Part shown: positions 1 to 8,495 of the stretch, piece after piece | Layout: every line of letters starts with the position of its first letter | Position numbering within the stretch: the first letter of the stretch is position 1 | From: Scatolibacter rhodanostii | GTDB lineage: Bacteria; Bacillota; Clostridia; Oscillospirales; Acutalibacteraceae | NCBI RefSeq assembly: GCF_900197595.1 | Contig: NZ_FZLO01000001.1 | Coordinates: forward strand, 434,001 to 498,000 | Direction of reading: 5' to 3' | Length of the DNA stretch: 64,000 nt | Translations under genes and position numbers: made by a program | The notes under the pieces: model-generated | The model's input: the letters and a program-made list of their open reading frames with translations, nothing else | Databases searched by the model: none | Told to the model about the DNA's origin: nothing

Positions 1-2
1 TA

Positions 3-857
3 AAAATACGTCAAAAAATAGAAAATATCTATCCGTTTACTCTATCGGTGAGCACTAGCGACACACATAAGACTTTGTCAGTAGGGCTATATACAGAAGC
101 TGCATTGGCACAAGATTTGCGATTTTCTTTACCAATAAAAGCTAAAAATGAAATCTTGCAGTTTAAAGAATATAAAAATTTACCGTTTTCTTCTCATGCG
201 GAGGACTTACAGACGTTAAGAAAATTCCTGAATACAAACGACATTAGCAGAGCGAAAGATTTAATAAAAAGTATGATGTTGAAATACAAAGAAATATCAG
301 AGTTTGGCATTAGGCATTCCTACGCGTCTATCATTAATGCGATATCGGTTGCTTGCTATAAAAATGGAAATAGTATTTTGACAAGATTGGGTTCTGAAAG
401 TATCAGTGGCTCTATTCTTAACACATTTGAGGATGTAGAGGGAGTTTTTAAAAACCTCCATAATATTATTGCGAATAATATAGAAAATGCTTCACCTGAG
501 AGTGAGAGTGCCGGAGAGATTATGGTTAGAATCCGCCAATATATTGACGCTTCTTTTATGGATAATGAATTGGGGACCAATAAGCTTTCCAAAGAATTTT
601 CTATTTCGCTGGGTTATCTTTCTGCTTCTTACAAAAAAGAACATGGAATTACGATTTCTAAATATATTATTTTTAAAAGAATGGAGTATGCGACTAAATT
701 GCTAAAAGAAACAACCTTTTCGGTCAGTGAGATTGCAGAGACCTGCGGGTTTAATAATTTAAGCTACTTCATGCGATTATTTAAGAATACATATGCGATA
801 ACGCCATCTCAATATCGTGCTAGGTTTGAAAAGAACAAAACTGCAATTGTGTCCTAA
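3..857 (+). CDS. AraC-family transcriptional regulator, C-terminal part (5' truncated by window)
   Basis: The frame stays open to the window edge upstream of a possible GTG at 48, so this is the C-terminal ~285 residues of a longer protein. The last ~100 residues form a double helix-turn-helix AraC DNA-binding domain: a first helix region around SKEFSISLGYLSASYKKE, then FSVSEIAETCGFNNLSYFMR and the closing TPSQYR. The part upstream of the HTH resembles the middle region of YesN-type regulators, which usually carry a membrane-anchored sensor N-terminus; that part is not visible. It sits directly upstream of a sugar ABC transporter and a glycyl-radical enzyme, so it is probably their activator (inference). 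Confidence 0.85.
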   Translation, partial: KIRQKIENIYPFTLSVSTSDTHKTLSVGLYTEAALAQDLRFSLPIKAKNEILQFKEYKNLPFSSHAEDLQTLRKFLNTNDISRAKDLIKSMMLKYKEISEFGIRHSYASIINAISVACYKNGNSILTRLGSESISGSILNTFEDVEGVFKNLHNIIANNIENASPESESAGEIMVRIRQYIDASFMDNELGTNKLSKEFSISLGYLSASYKKEHGITISKYIIFKRMEYATKLLKETTFSVSEIAETCGFNNLSYFMRLFKNTYAITPSQYRARFEKNKTAIVS

Positions 858-882
858 GCGAGTGTCTAAAATTAAAAAGTGC

Positions 883-920
883 AAATTGAGTCAGAAGATA
901 ATTTCTGGCTCAATTTTTTG
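883..920 (+). terminator. Intrinsic terminator after the AraC gene
   Basis: Inverted repeat AAATTGAGTCAGAA / TTCTGGCTCAATTT with one G-U pair, followed by a T run. It separates the regulator gene from the transporter operon. Confidence 0.8.
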
Positions 921-979
921 TCACTAGAATAATTTTTAAAGTAAATAAAATAATGCACAAATTATATTAAAAAAATACA

Positions 980-1008
980 TTGTTTTAGGGTGAAATTACA
1001 TCTATAAT
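980..1008 (+). promoter_or_regulatory. Sigma-A-type promoter of the ABC transporter operon
   Basis: TTGTTT (980-985), 17-nt spacer, TATAAT (1003-1008), about 30 nt upstream of the first permease start. The -35 is a poor match, as expected for an activator-dependent promoter. Confidence 0.6.
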
Positions 1009-1038
1009 TTTAACAAGAGATAAAAGGAGGTCATAAAT

Positions 1039-1998
1039 TTGGTAAGGAATCCGTCAGCAGCAATATCAAAAAAGAAGGAATATGACTATGTGAATAAGAG
1101 TTTGAGAAAAAGAATATGGGAACATAAGGTGCTATATCTCTTTATTTTACCGCTCATCGTGTGGCTGCTTATATTTTGTTATCAGCCAATGTATGGGGCA
1201 ACGCTGGCTTTTAAGGATTTTAAATACAATCTCGGTATAATGGGAAGTCCTTGGGTTGGGTTCAAGCATTTTGAAAAGTTCATCAATTCTCCAGAGTTTT
1301 GGATTGTAATCAAAAATACACTCATTATAAGTTTGATGAAATTAGCAATTTCTTTTCCAGCACCAATTCTATTGGCTCTGTTATTAAATGAAGTTCGCGC
1401 AGCAAAATTCAAACGAGTGATACAGACCATGAGCTATTTGCCAAATTTCGTATCATGGGTTGTCGTGGTTCAAATATTGACAGTCATTTTTTCCCCTTAT
1501 GGCGGCGTCTACAATAATTTGCGCAATATGATGGGACTGGAAAGTCAATTTGTGATGGGTACGAAAGAAAGCTTCTATCCCATTGTAATTTTGTCAGATA
1601 TCTGGAAAAATGCAGGTTGGAATTCGATTATTTATCTTTCTGCATTAACCAGCATCAGCGTTGAGTTATATGAAGCTGCTGAAATTGATGGGGCAGGACG
1701 ATTGAAATCAACCTGGTATATCACACTCCCTGGCATAAAAGAAACCATTGGAATCATGTTCTTGTTTGCTGTTGGCAATATCTTAAATGCGGGCTATGAT
1801 CAAATCTTATTATTGAAACAACCGGCCAATGTTCAGATTTCAGAGATATTAGATACTTATATTTTGAATACCGGTTTAAACTATGGTCGATTTGAATATG
1901 CAACAGCAATTGGTCTTTTTAAGTCCTTGTTTTCGATTTCACTTATGTTTATTGCCAATTTAGTTTGCAAAAAAACCATGGAAGTCAGCTTATGGTAA
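1039..1998 (+). CDS. Carbohydrate ABC transporter permease, LplB/UgpA type
   Basis: Inner permease subunit of a CUT1-type (oligosaccharide/complex sugar) importer, 319 aa. Several hydrophobic segments are visible, the first at about residues 30-50 (LYLFILPLIVWLLIF). The EAA loop is recognisable as YEAAEIDGAGRLKSTWYITL. The family signature near the N-terminus (YQPMYGATLAFKDF) is typical of LplB-like permeases. The start is TTG with AAAGGAGG eight bases upstream. It pairs with the next permease and binding protein. No ATPase gene is in the cluster, so a shared MsmK-like ATPase encoded elsewhere is implied. Confidence 0.9.
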   Translation: MVRNPSAAISKKKEYDYVNKSLRKRIWEHKVLYLFILPLIVWLLIFCYQPMYGATLAFKDFKYNLGIMGSPWVGFKHFEKFINSPEFWIVIKNTLIISLMKLAISFPAPILLALLLNEVRAAKFKRVIQTMSYLPNFVSWVVVVQILTVIFSPYGGVYNNLRNMMGLESQFVMGTKESFYPIVILSDIWKNAGWNSIIYLSALTSISVELYEAAEIDGAGRLKSTWYITLPGIKETIGIMFLFAVGNILNAGYDQILLLKQPANVQISEILDTYILNTGLNYGRFEYATAIGLFKSLFSISLMFIANLVCKKTMEVSLW

Positions 1999-2100
1999 AT
2001 GCACGATGGTTGCTAAACTAAAATAATTTGAGAATATAGCTAGTTTAGAACTTAGTTTTACATAAATGAGCACTTCAGAAATTTCTAGGAAGGTATCGAT

Positions 2101-2988
2101 ATGAAAAAAAGAACGCGGGGACAAAAGATTTTCACAGGGTTTAATTATTTGCTTTTAGGTGTATTTGGATTTATTACATTTTATCCGTTTTGGTATGTAC
2201 TGGTTGCTTCATTAAATACAGGAAGAGATTTTGCAAAGGGTGGTGTGTACTTTTTACCTCGTGAATTTACTCTTCAAAATTATCAAATGGCCTTTCAAGA
2301 TGAAAGAATTTTTACTTCATTAGGCATTTCGGTTTCAAAAACTCTTTTGGGAACAGTGATTAGTCTGCTGGCAGTAGCGCTTCTTGCCTATGCACTTTCC
2401 ATTAAGACTTTACCGGGACGCACGGGGATAACTTTTTTCTTCTTTTTCACAACACTTTTTAGCGGCGGTATGATTCCGTATTATATGCAGCTTCGTACCT
2501 TGGGGCTTACCAATAGTTTTTGGCTCTATATCTGGCCTGCTGTCTATAGCTTTTTCAACTTGGTTTTGATGAGAAGTAATTTTAATAGTATCCCAGAAGA
2601 ACTGAGAGAGTCGGCACACCTTGATGGAGCAGGAGATGTTAGAGTTTTATTCCAGATTTATTTACCGTTATCAAAACCTATTTTAGCTACACTTGCATTA
2701 CTTATTGGTGTTGGGCATTGGAATGACTGGTTCACAGGTGCCTATTATCAGAGCGTGCAGCAACTAAAACCGGCTTCTACTGTTTTACAACAACTTTTGT
2801 CAGAGGCGACAGCAAACCAAACCGTAAAACTTGGGCAAGAAACCACTTTGGGTTCGATGACAAGCTATACATCTCAATCTTTGCAGATGGCTTTTGTAAT
2901 GATTCTAACAATGCCAATTGTCGCAGTTTATCCATTTTTACAAAAATACTATGTTAAGGGAATGATGATCGGTTCTGTTAAGGGATGA
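2101..2988 (+). CDS. Carbohydrate ABC transporter permease, YtcP/UgpE type
   Basis: Second permease subunit, 295 aa, with about six hydrophobic segments and the EAA loop RESAHLDGAGDVRVLFQIYL. The C-terminus (YPFLQKYYVKGMMIGSVKG) is the standard ending of YtcP/LplC permeases. The ATG follows AGGAAGGT. It forms the transmembrane heterodimer with the upstream permease. Confidence 0.92.
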   Translation: MKKRTRGQKIFTGFNYLLLGVFGFITFYPFWYVLVASLNTGRDFAKGGVYFLPREFTLQNYQMAFQDERIFTSLGISVSKTLLGTVISLLAVALLAYALSIKTLPGRTGITFFFFFTTLFSGGMIPYYMQLRTLGLTNSFWLYIWPAVYSFFNLVLMRSNFNSIPEELRESAHLDGAGDVRVLFQIYLPLSKPILATLALLIGVGHWNDWFTGAYYQSVQQLKPASTVLQQLLSEATANQTVKLGQETTLGSMTSYTSQSLQMAFVMILTMPIVAVYPFLQKYYVKGMMIGSVKG

Positions 2989-3021
2989 TCATTCATATAA
3001 AATTTTATTTTGGAGGAGAAT

Positions 3022-4776
3022 ATGTTAAAGAAATTACTGTCTATGAGCCTTTGTACTATTTTAGCGGTATCAGCATTATCCGGTTGTGGCACAGATACAC
3101 CGGGAAGCTCTCAAGCGGAAAGCGGTGAAAAACCAGCTGCGAATGTTTCAGACGTAGAAACAAGCAGTACGTCAGACGGCAAATTTGATGATGTACGTTT
3201 GAAGATGCTTGTATGCTGGAACGGCGGTTTCCCAACAGCAAGTGATCAATACAACAATGACGTAGCTGAAAAAATTCGCGAAGAAACTGGTGTGACGGTA
3301 GAATACGAAGGCATCATGATGAGCGAAACAGAAAAGCTGAACCTGATGTTTGCTTCAGGAGATATGCCTGATATCATCAATGCTCCCTATTGGGGAGGAA
3401 CAAAAGGCGAAACAGCTGTTATTAAAAAAGCGGGTGCTGAAGGACGCTTGATTGATATCAAAGATATGCTTGCAAATTACGAAAATTTGAAAGCAGCTTA
3501 TGAAATTGGAACCATTGGAAGCAAATATTATGAAAATGATATCAATTATCCCGATTTTAATGGCGCTACTTACATTTTACCCCAAGAGGTAGGAGCAGGG
3601 GTAGAAAATGAAACAAACTGGGCTTATGGTGTTTTTGTGCGCGGAGATGTTCCTGAAGCTCTTGGCATTGATGAAAAACAGATTAAGACCACTGAACAAC
3701 TTTATGATTTCTTAGTGAAAGCAAGAGATTATGGCTTTAAAGATGTAAACGGAAATGACTGTATCGTTGCTACTACTTATCATGAAGGCTGGGATAACTC
3801 CGGTTACTACCAGAATTTCAAGCCACACACTTTAACGGGTGATAATGGCTATTTCTTAAATGAAGATAAGAAAGTAGATTATCTTCCATTAACAGAAAAC
3901 TTTGTTGACAAACATCTTTTCCTCTGGAAATTGGTCAATGAAAATATCTTAGATAAAGAAAGTTTCAAACATTCTGATGCTCAAGCAGATGAAAAAGTCG
4001 GTAACGGAACAGCTTTGTTTGCTTCTGCTCAATATGGAACAGTTATAAAATCTACACAGTTAACAGGTCTTTACAACTCAAATCCCGAGATGAGATATAC
4101 TTGGGTAGGCCCGTTAAGTTTTGAAGGCGGAGAAGCTGCCACACAGTTACGTTCAGAAGGCCGAAACGGTTCTCCTGCCATTGTGTTCCCAACAACTTGC
4201 TCCAATATTGATGCAGCCTTAACCTATCTAAACTATGTGAATAGTGAAGAAGGTGCCAAACTTTGCCAATATGGCATTGAGGGTGTTACCTATGAACTGA
4301 ATGACCAAAATCAACCGAGAATGAACGCTGAATGGACAGCAAAGTTTGCAGAAGATAACGAAAAGACAAAAGAAGAGCTAAGAGAATTTGGTGTCGGCTA
4401 TATGTTGGGTCGTGTACTTTGTGCTGATAAGAGAATGTCTTGGTGGGGCGAAAAAGACGCTTTCCAGGCAGAAGCAGAAAATGAATTTGTGAAAGAATAT
4501 AAAGAAGTAAAACCAGTCGAGCAGATTGATGGATATAGCATCGATGGCATAGTGCCAAACTTCGAACGCTATACAGAAGTAAGCGAAATTGCATGGGAAG
4601 GCACCACTGAAAAAGACTATACCGAACGTGCTTATTTTGCCGAAACAGAAGAAGAAGCCAGAAAAATTCTTGAAGACTATCAAGAATATCTTAGAACGGG
4701 TAATGGCGGAGCTTTGCCAGAACTATTAGACTGGATGACAGAGCAGCTTGGTACCAGAGACGATTTTGTATTCTAA
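3022..4776 (+). CDS. Extracellular solute-binding lipoprotein (LplA/family 1 type)
   Basis: Substrate-capture lipoprotein of the preceding permeases. I chose the ATG at 3022 rather than the in-frame TTG at 3010 because GGAGGAG at 3012-3018 lies just upstream of it and the protein then begins with a clean lipoprotein signal (MLKKLLSMSL...LSGCG; lipidated Cys). A Ser/Thr-rich linker of about 30 residues follows, then a ~530-residue binding domain. The 584-aa length and the sequence style (LKMLVCWNGG, FASGDMPDIINA) fit LplA-like proteins that pair with LplB/YtcP permeases. The ligand cannot be read from the sequence; a sugar or sugar-like compound is likely. Confidence 0.9.
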   Translation: MLKKLLSMSLCTILAVSALSGCGTDTPGSSQAESGEKPAANVSDVETSSTSDGKFDDVRLKMLVCWNGGFPTASDQYNNDVAEKIREETGVTVEYEGIMMSETEKLNLMFASGDMPDIINAPYWGGTKGETAVIKKAGAEGRLIDIKDMLANYENLKAAYEIGTIGSKYYENDINYPDFNGATYILPQEVGAGVENETNWAYGVFVRGDVPEALGIDEKQIKTTEQLYDFLVKARDYGFKDVNGNDCIVATTYHEGWDNSGYYQNFKPHTLTGDNGYFLNEDKKVDYLPLTENFVDKHLFLWKLVNENILDKESFKHSDAQADEKVGNGTALFASAQYGTVIKSTQLTGLYNSNPEMRYTWVGPLSFEGGEAATQLRSEGRNGSPAIVFPTTCSNIDAALTYLNYVNSEEGAKLCQYGIEGVTYELNDQNQPRMNAEWTAKFAEDNEKTKEELREFGVGYMLGRVLCADKRMSWWGEKDAFQAEAENEFVKEYKEVKPVEQIDGYSIDGIVPNFERYTEVSEIAWEGTTEKDYTERAYFAETEEEARKILEDYQEYLRTGNGGALPELLDWMTEQLGTRDDFVF

Positions 4777-5078
4777 TTTTAACAAGCTACACGAAAACTT
4801 AAATTAAATGACGATGAAACCTCTAAATGCAGGAATAAACTGCACTTGGAGGTTTCTGCATTTAGTACTAAAATTGGGCATAAATCAATAAAAATAATGC
4901 ATGAATATTCTCTAAATAGTTGATAGAAAAGCAAGCGAGAATCCGATACGATAAGCTTAGAATAGGCGTAGAAAAAATGAAGTGTTACAGGAGGTGGAGA
5001 GGTAATTATCTTAGTATGATTTACGAGATTCTCAACTAAACAACAAGAAAAAGTAATCTGGGTATAAGGGAAAGAGAA
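4777..5078 (+). other. 302-nt intergenic region before the GRE activase
   Basis: Contains two mutually exclusive hairpins. One pairs AAACCTC (4817-4823) with GAGGTTT (4849-4855) and TGCAG with CTGCA inside it. The other pairs CTAAATGCAG (4823-4832) with CTGCATTTAG (4856-4865), a perfect 10-bp repeat. No long T run follows. I see no convincing -35/-10 pair for the activase gene, so read-through from the transporter genes or a non-consensus promoter is possible. No supported ORF is present. Confidence 0.4.
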
Positions 5079-5972
5079 ATGATGTTAACGGCAACCATTT
5101 TTGATATTCAGCCATTTTCAGTCTATGATGGACCCGGAATTCGCACCACGGTATTTCTAAAAGGATGTAATCTAAGATGTAAGTGGTGTCATAATCCCGA
5201 ATCATGGAAAAAAGATCGGCAGCTTTTATTTTATCAAGAAAAGTGCATCAACTGCATGAAATGTTTTGAAGTTTGTCCTCAAAATGCTCATGTCGTAACA
5301 ACGGATGGTCACGAGATTGATAGAAAACTTTGCAATTTGTGCGGTGCATGTACAGATGTTTGTTATGCAGGAGCACTGAAGATTTCCGGGATTAAAATGA
5401 CAGTAGACGAAGTTTTTAAAAGAATCAAGGCAGAAGAAAAGTACTACCAAAACAGCGGTGGGGGTGTTACCTTCTCAGGAGGAGAGCCTCTTTTGCAAAA
5501 AGATTTTTTAAAGGAAATATTGATAAGATGTAAGAACGAGAACATTCATACCGCAGTAGATACAGCAGGCTGTGTGCCTTATTCTTATTTTGAAGAAATT
5601 ACTTCTTATACAGATCTGTTTTTATATGATCTTAAAGCAGCCAGCACGCAGTTACATAAAGAACTGACAGGTTTGGGAAACGAGCCTGTTTTTGAGAACT
5701 TAAAAAAGCTCAGTGACTTAAAAAAAGAAATTATTGTAAGGGTTCCTTGCATAGGTGGCGCCAACTTACATGAGATTGAAAAAATTGCTAAGCTGTTAGA
5801 AAACATTTCGGTAAAGAAAGTAGAACTGCTAGCATATCATCGCATGGGAGAAGCAAAATCGGCAGCGCTATCGCAAGAAAAGGTAACTTTTTCTACGCCA
5901 ACGAAAGAGGAAATGATTGCGCTCAAGCAAAAATTTTTGTACCTTGGCATTCCGATAGAATATCAGGAGTAG
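5079..5972 (+). CDS. Glycyl-radical enzyme activating enzyme (radical SAM, PflA-like with ferredoxin insert)
   Basis: Installs the glycyl radical on the downstream partner by reductive cleavage of S-adenosylmethionine. Radical-SAM motif CNLRCKWC (Cys30, Cys34, Cys37). Next comes a ferredoxin-type insert with two four-Cys sets, CINCMKCFEVC (56-66) and CNLCGACTDVC (85-95), which is typical of GRE activases other than plain PflA. The GGE motif (FSGGEPLL) follows. Length is 297 aa, normal for the family. It lies 91 nt upstream of the GRE gene, in the order activase then enzyme. Confidence 0.95.
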   Translation: MMLTATIFDIQPFSVYDGPGIRTTVFLKGCNLRCKWCHNPESWKKDRQLLFYQEKCINCMKCFEVCPQNAHVVTTDGHEIDRKLCNLCGACTDVCYAGALKISGIKMTVDEVFKRIKAEEKYYQNSGGGVTFSGGEPLLQKDFLKEILIRCKNENIHTAVDTAGCVPYSYFEEITSYTDLFLYDLKAASTQLHKELTGLGNEPVFENLKKLSDLKKEIIVRVPCIGGANLHEIEKIAKLLENISVKKVELLAYHRMGEAKSAALSQEKVTFSTPTKEEMIALKQKFLYLGIPIEYQE

Positions 5973-6024
5973 TTAAGCGTAACAACCACCGGATAAATCA
6001 TAATTTAGATAAAGGGAGGAAACA

Positions 6025-6060
6025 TTGGAATCAGTAACAGCAGATTTCAATGGCAAATGA
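6025..6060 (+). other. 11-codon upstream ORF in frame with the GRE, ended by TGA
   Basis: TTG at 6025 has the best ribosome binding site in the region (AAAGGGAGGA, 6011-6020). It is followed by eleven sense codons (MESVTADFNGK) and TGA at 6058-6060. The GRE ATG at 6064 is three bases after the stop, in the same frame, and has no good Shine-Dalgarno of its own. Translation of the GRE may depend on termination and re-initiation here. A recent nonsense mutation near an original N-terminus is the alternative. Confidence 0.4.
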
Positions 6061-6063
6061 GAA

Positions 6064-8247
6064 ATGAATGATATGAGCAGAAATACCAATATGTCAGAAG
6101 AATATAGACAAAAAATCCAGTCCATGCATGATGAAAAGCTGGCACAAAACAAGATAAAATTAAAGGCCTTTGGCGGTTCGTATGATACGGACGACCACGG
6201 TTTTATCTATGACGAATCATTCAAGTTTGTTCCACAATACCCAGAAAATAAAGACTATCTCTGCGGCAGTAAGAACATAGGAGAAAATCTGGGGCGATTT
6301 CTAAAAGAAATGCCAGCTTATATCTATAAAGATAGCGCATTAGCTGGGGGTTGGTATGGGCGTTTTCAGCATTTTGCTAAGATTGAAATGCCCCAAGAGG
6401 TAGTCCCTGAAAAAATTCGTGATACCCAAAGAAGGTATCATATGTGGGCAAATGGAATTGGTGGCATGAATCATATGGGCCCGGATATCAATGTCGGGCT
6501 TCAGCTAGGACTTTCAGGACTAATGGAGAAAATCAGATATTATCGAGCCTTTAATAATCCTGAAAATACAGACTTCTATGATGGTGAGGAAGCTGTCGTG
6601 CAGGGCATGATAGATTATATGCAGAATCTTGTACAAGAAGCTACAAGACTTAGTCAGCAAGAAAAAAATCCTTACTATAAAGAAAACTATAATACGCTCA
6701 GCGAGATTTGTCAGAAGCTAATTTGTGAAAAACCACAGACTTTTCGTGAAGCCTGCCAGTTTATTGCACTTTTTCAAAGTGTAGACAGAACTTATTTTTT
6801 AGGAGGAGCATTAGGCCAGTTAGATGAAATTTTACGGCCTTATTATGAAAGAGATATAGCAAATGGATTGCTCACAGATGAAGAAGCAGTTTGGATTTTA
6901 GCAAGTCTATTTTATAATGACACGCACTATTCTCAAATCGGGGGAAGACTGCCAGATGGAAGCCGCGACTTGACAAGCAGAGTTTCATTTTTAATTCTTG
7001 AAGCGGCGCATTTGTTGGCGATTCCTTATAATCTAGCAGTCCGTGTTTATGAGGGCATGGACGAAAGTCTGATGAGAAAATCATTGTCGTATATCTTAGA
7101 ATGTGGTAGTGGTCCTTGCTATTCACTTTCAAAAGGTATTGAGGAGGGGTTCATCAAGCAAGGACACCCAGCTGAACTTGCCAGAATGCGTGCGAAAGTG
7201 GGATGCAATTGGGTTGCTTTGCCTGGAATTGAATATCCCCTGCAAGATGTCACAAGAGTAAATATGGCATGGGCGTTTGTAATTGCTATGCAAGATGTGC
7301 AAAAGGAAGAAAGCCCAAGCCTAGACTTGCTATGGGAGCGCTTTGTCTATCATCTAAAAAATATGATTGATTGCATTAAAGAAGGCTATGACGTACATTA
7401 CGAAAATGTTTCTCAATATACACCGGAGATAGTTCTGAACTTATTTTGTCATGGACCAATTGAGCGTGGACTAAATGCAGCACAAGGCGGAGTGGATATA
7501 TTAAATCTAAATATAGACGGCGTAGCTTTAGCAACAGTGGCAGACTCTTTTGCGGCTATCCATCAAAGAGTGGTTCAAGAAGAGAAGTTAAGTTGGAAAG
7601 AGCTTTTTGAAGCGCTTGACAATGACTTTGAGGGAGAAGAAAACATTAGGCTTATGCTCAAGAATATTCCTCGATTTGGTAGCCCTGATTCGCTTTCAAA
7701 GGATTGGGCAGAGAAAATTAGTGCGGCCTATACAGATTTAGTGATTTCTTCACCAACGCCGAAACATCATTTAAAAGTTATTCCGGGATTGTTCTCTCAT
7801 GGGGATATTTATAGACACGGAGAGGATTTGCCCGCAACACCAAATGGCAGAAAAGCAGGCGAAGCAATCTCTCATTCATCTGAACCAGACCCCGGGTTTG
7901 CCAGTGGAATTACTAGTTTTTCACCGACACTGAAAGCAACCGCAGTTGCAGAAGTTCAGCCCGGTTATGGCAACTCAGCACCTCTGCATTTGGATATTGA
8001 CACAAAAATGCTTTCAGGCGAGCAAGGAGTCGAAATTCTTTGTGCATTAATCCATGCGCATGAACAAATGGGTGGCACACTCATTAACTTGAACTGTTTG
8101 TCAAAAGAAAGACTCCTTAGAGCGCATAAAGATCCAGAATCAGAACCTGATTTAGTTGTGCGTGTAACAGGGTATTCAGCATTTTTTGCTTCTCTTTCTA
8201 AAGAATATAGGCAGCAGGTTGTGGATCGTTATTTGACGGTTAAATAG
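6064..8247 (+). CDS. Glycyl-radical enzyme of the pyruvate formate-lyase family, divergent subtype
   Basis: Radical C-C, C-O or C-N bond-cleaving enzyme of 727 aa, shorter than PFL or diol-dehydratase GREs (~760-850). The glycyl-radical loop is RVTGYSAFF near the C-terminus, with Gly703 as the radical site. The thiyl cysteine is most likely Cys381 in VGCNWVALPG. In diol dehydratases, CutC and arylacetate decarboxylases the motif is GCxE, with Glu as base; here Asn-Trp follow the Cys and the Glu is missing. This excludes a simple assignment to those types, and the PFL Cys-Cys pair is absent too. With a sugar transporter and AraC upstream, the substrate is probably an imported carbohydrate derivative (inference). 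Confidence 0.9.
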   Translation: MNDMSRNTNMSEEYRQKIQSMHDEKLAQNKIKLKAFGGSYDTDDHGFIYDESFKFVPQYPENKDYLCGSKNIGENLGRFLKEMPAYIYKDSALAGGWYGRFQHFAKIEMPQEVVPEKIRDTQRRYHMWANGIGGMNHMGPDINVGLQLGLSGLMEKIRYYRAFNNPENTDFYDGEEAVVQGMIDYMQNLVQEATRLSQQEKNPYYKENYNTLSEICQKLICEKPQTFREACQFIALFQSVDRTYFLGGALGQLDEILRPYYERDIANGLLTDEEAVWILASLFYNDTHYSQIGGRLPDGSRDLTSRVSFLILEAAHLLAIPYNLAVRVYEGMDESLMRKSLSYILECGSGPCYSLSKGIEEGFIKQGHPAELARMRAKVGCNWVALPGIEYPLQDVTRVNMAWAFVIAMQDVQKEESPSLDLLWERFVYHLKNMIDCIKEGYDVHYENVSQYTPEIVLNLFCHGPIERGLNAAQGGVDILNLNIDGVALATVADSFAAIHQRVVQEEKLSWKELFEALDNDFEGEENIRLMLKNIPRFGSPDSLSKDWAEKISAAYTDLVISSPTPKHHLKVIPGLFSHGDIYRHGEDLPATPNGRKAGEAISHSSEPDPGFASGITSFSPTLKATAVAEVQPGYGNSAPLHLDIDTKMLSGEQGVEILCALIHAHEQMGGTLINLNCLSKERLLRAHKDPESEPDLVVRVTGYSAFFASLSKEYRQQVVDRYLTVK

Positions 8248-8367
8248 AGTAGATAATAGTTCAGCAATGATTAGCATTGTTGGAAATTTGGATATATTTT
8301 TGATTTGTTTATTTAGAAGGAATAACAAACAAGAATATGTGTGCAATAAAATGGGGGAGATTAATTT

Positions 8368-8420
8368 AAGGGGCTAATGTCTGTGTGTTTGCAGATATTA
8401 GCCCCTTAAAAATTTTGTTT
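8368..8420 (+). terminator. Terminator of the GRE operon
   Basis: 16-bp stem AAGGGGCTAATGTCTG (8368-8383) / CAGATATTAGCCCCTT (8392-8407) with one G-U pair, followed by an AT-rich tail ending in GTTTT. It lies upstream of the next promoter. Confidence 0.75.
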
Positions 8421-8427
8421 TATCAAA

Positions 8428-8456
8428 TCGACAGCGGTTAAAAAATATGATAAAAT
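8428..8456 (+). promoter_or_regulatory. Promoter of the GTPase-nuclease gene
   Basis: TCGACA (8428-8433), 17-nt spacer, TAAAAT (8451-8456), 40 nt upstream of the ATG at 8496. The leader is short, unlike tet(M), which has a long attenuator leader. Confidence 0.55.
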
Positions 8457-8495
8457 AAAAAGAATACTGCATCTAAAGAAGAGGAACTGGGTAAA

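Noticed and set aside
4978-5040. 20-codon ORF beginning ATGAAGTGTTAC upstream of the activase
   Set aside because: It has no ribosome binding site and spans an AGGAGGTGGAGAGG stretch by chance.
6025-6060. TGA before the GRE as a selenocysteine codon
   Set aside because: No SECIS-like hairpin follows it, and the position precedes the conserved part of the enzyme; normal termination explains it.
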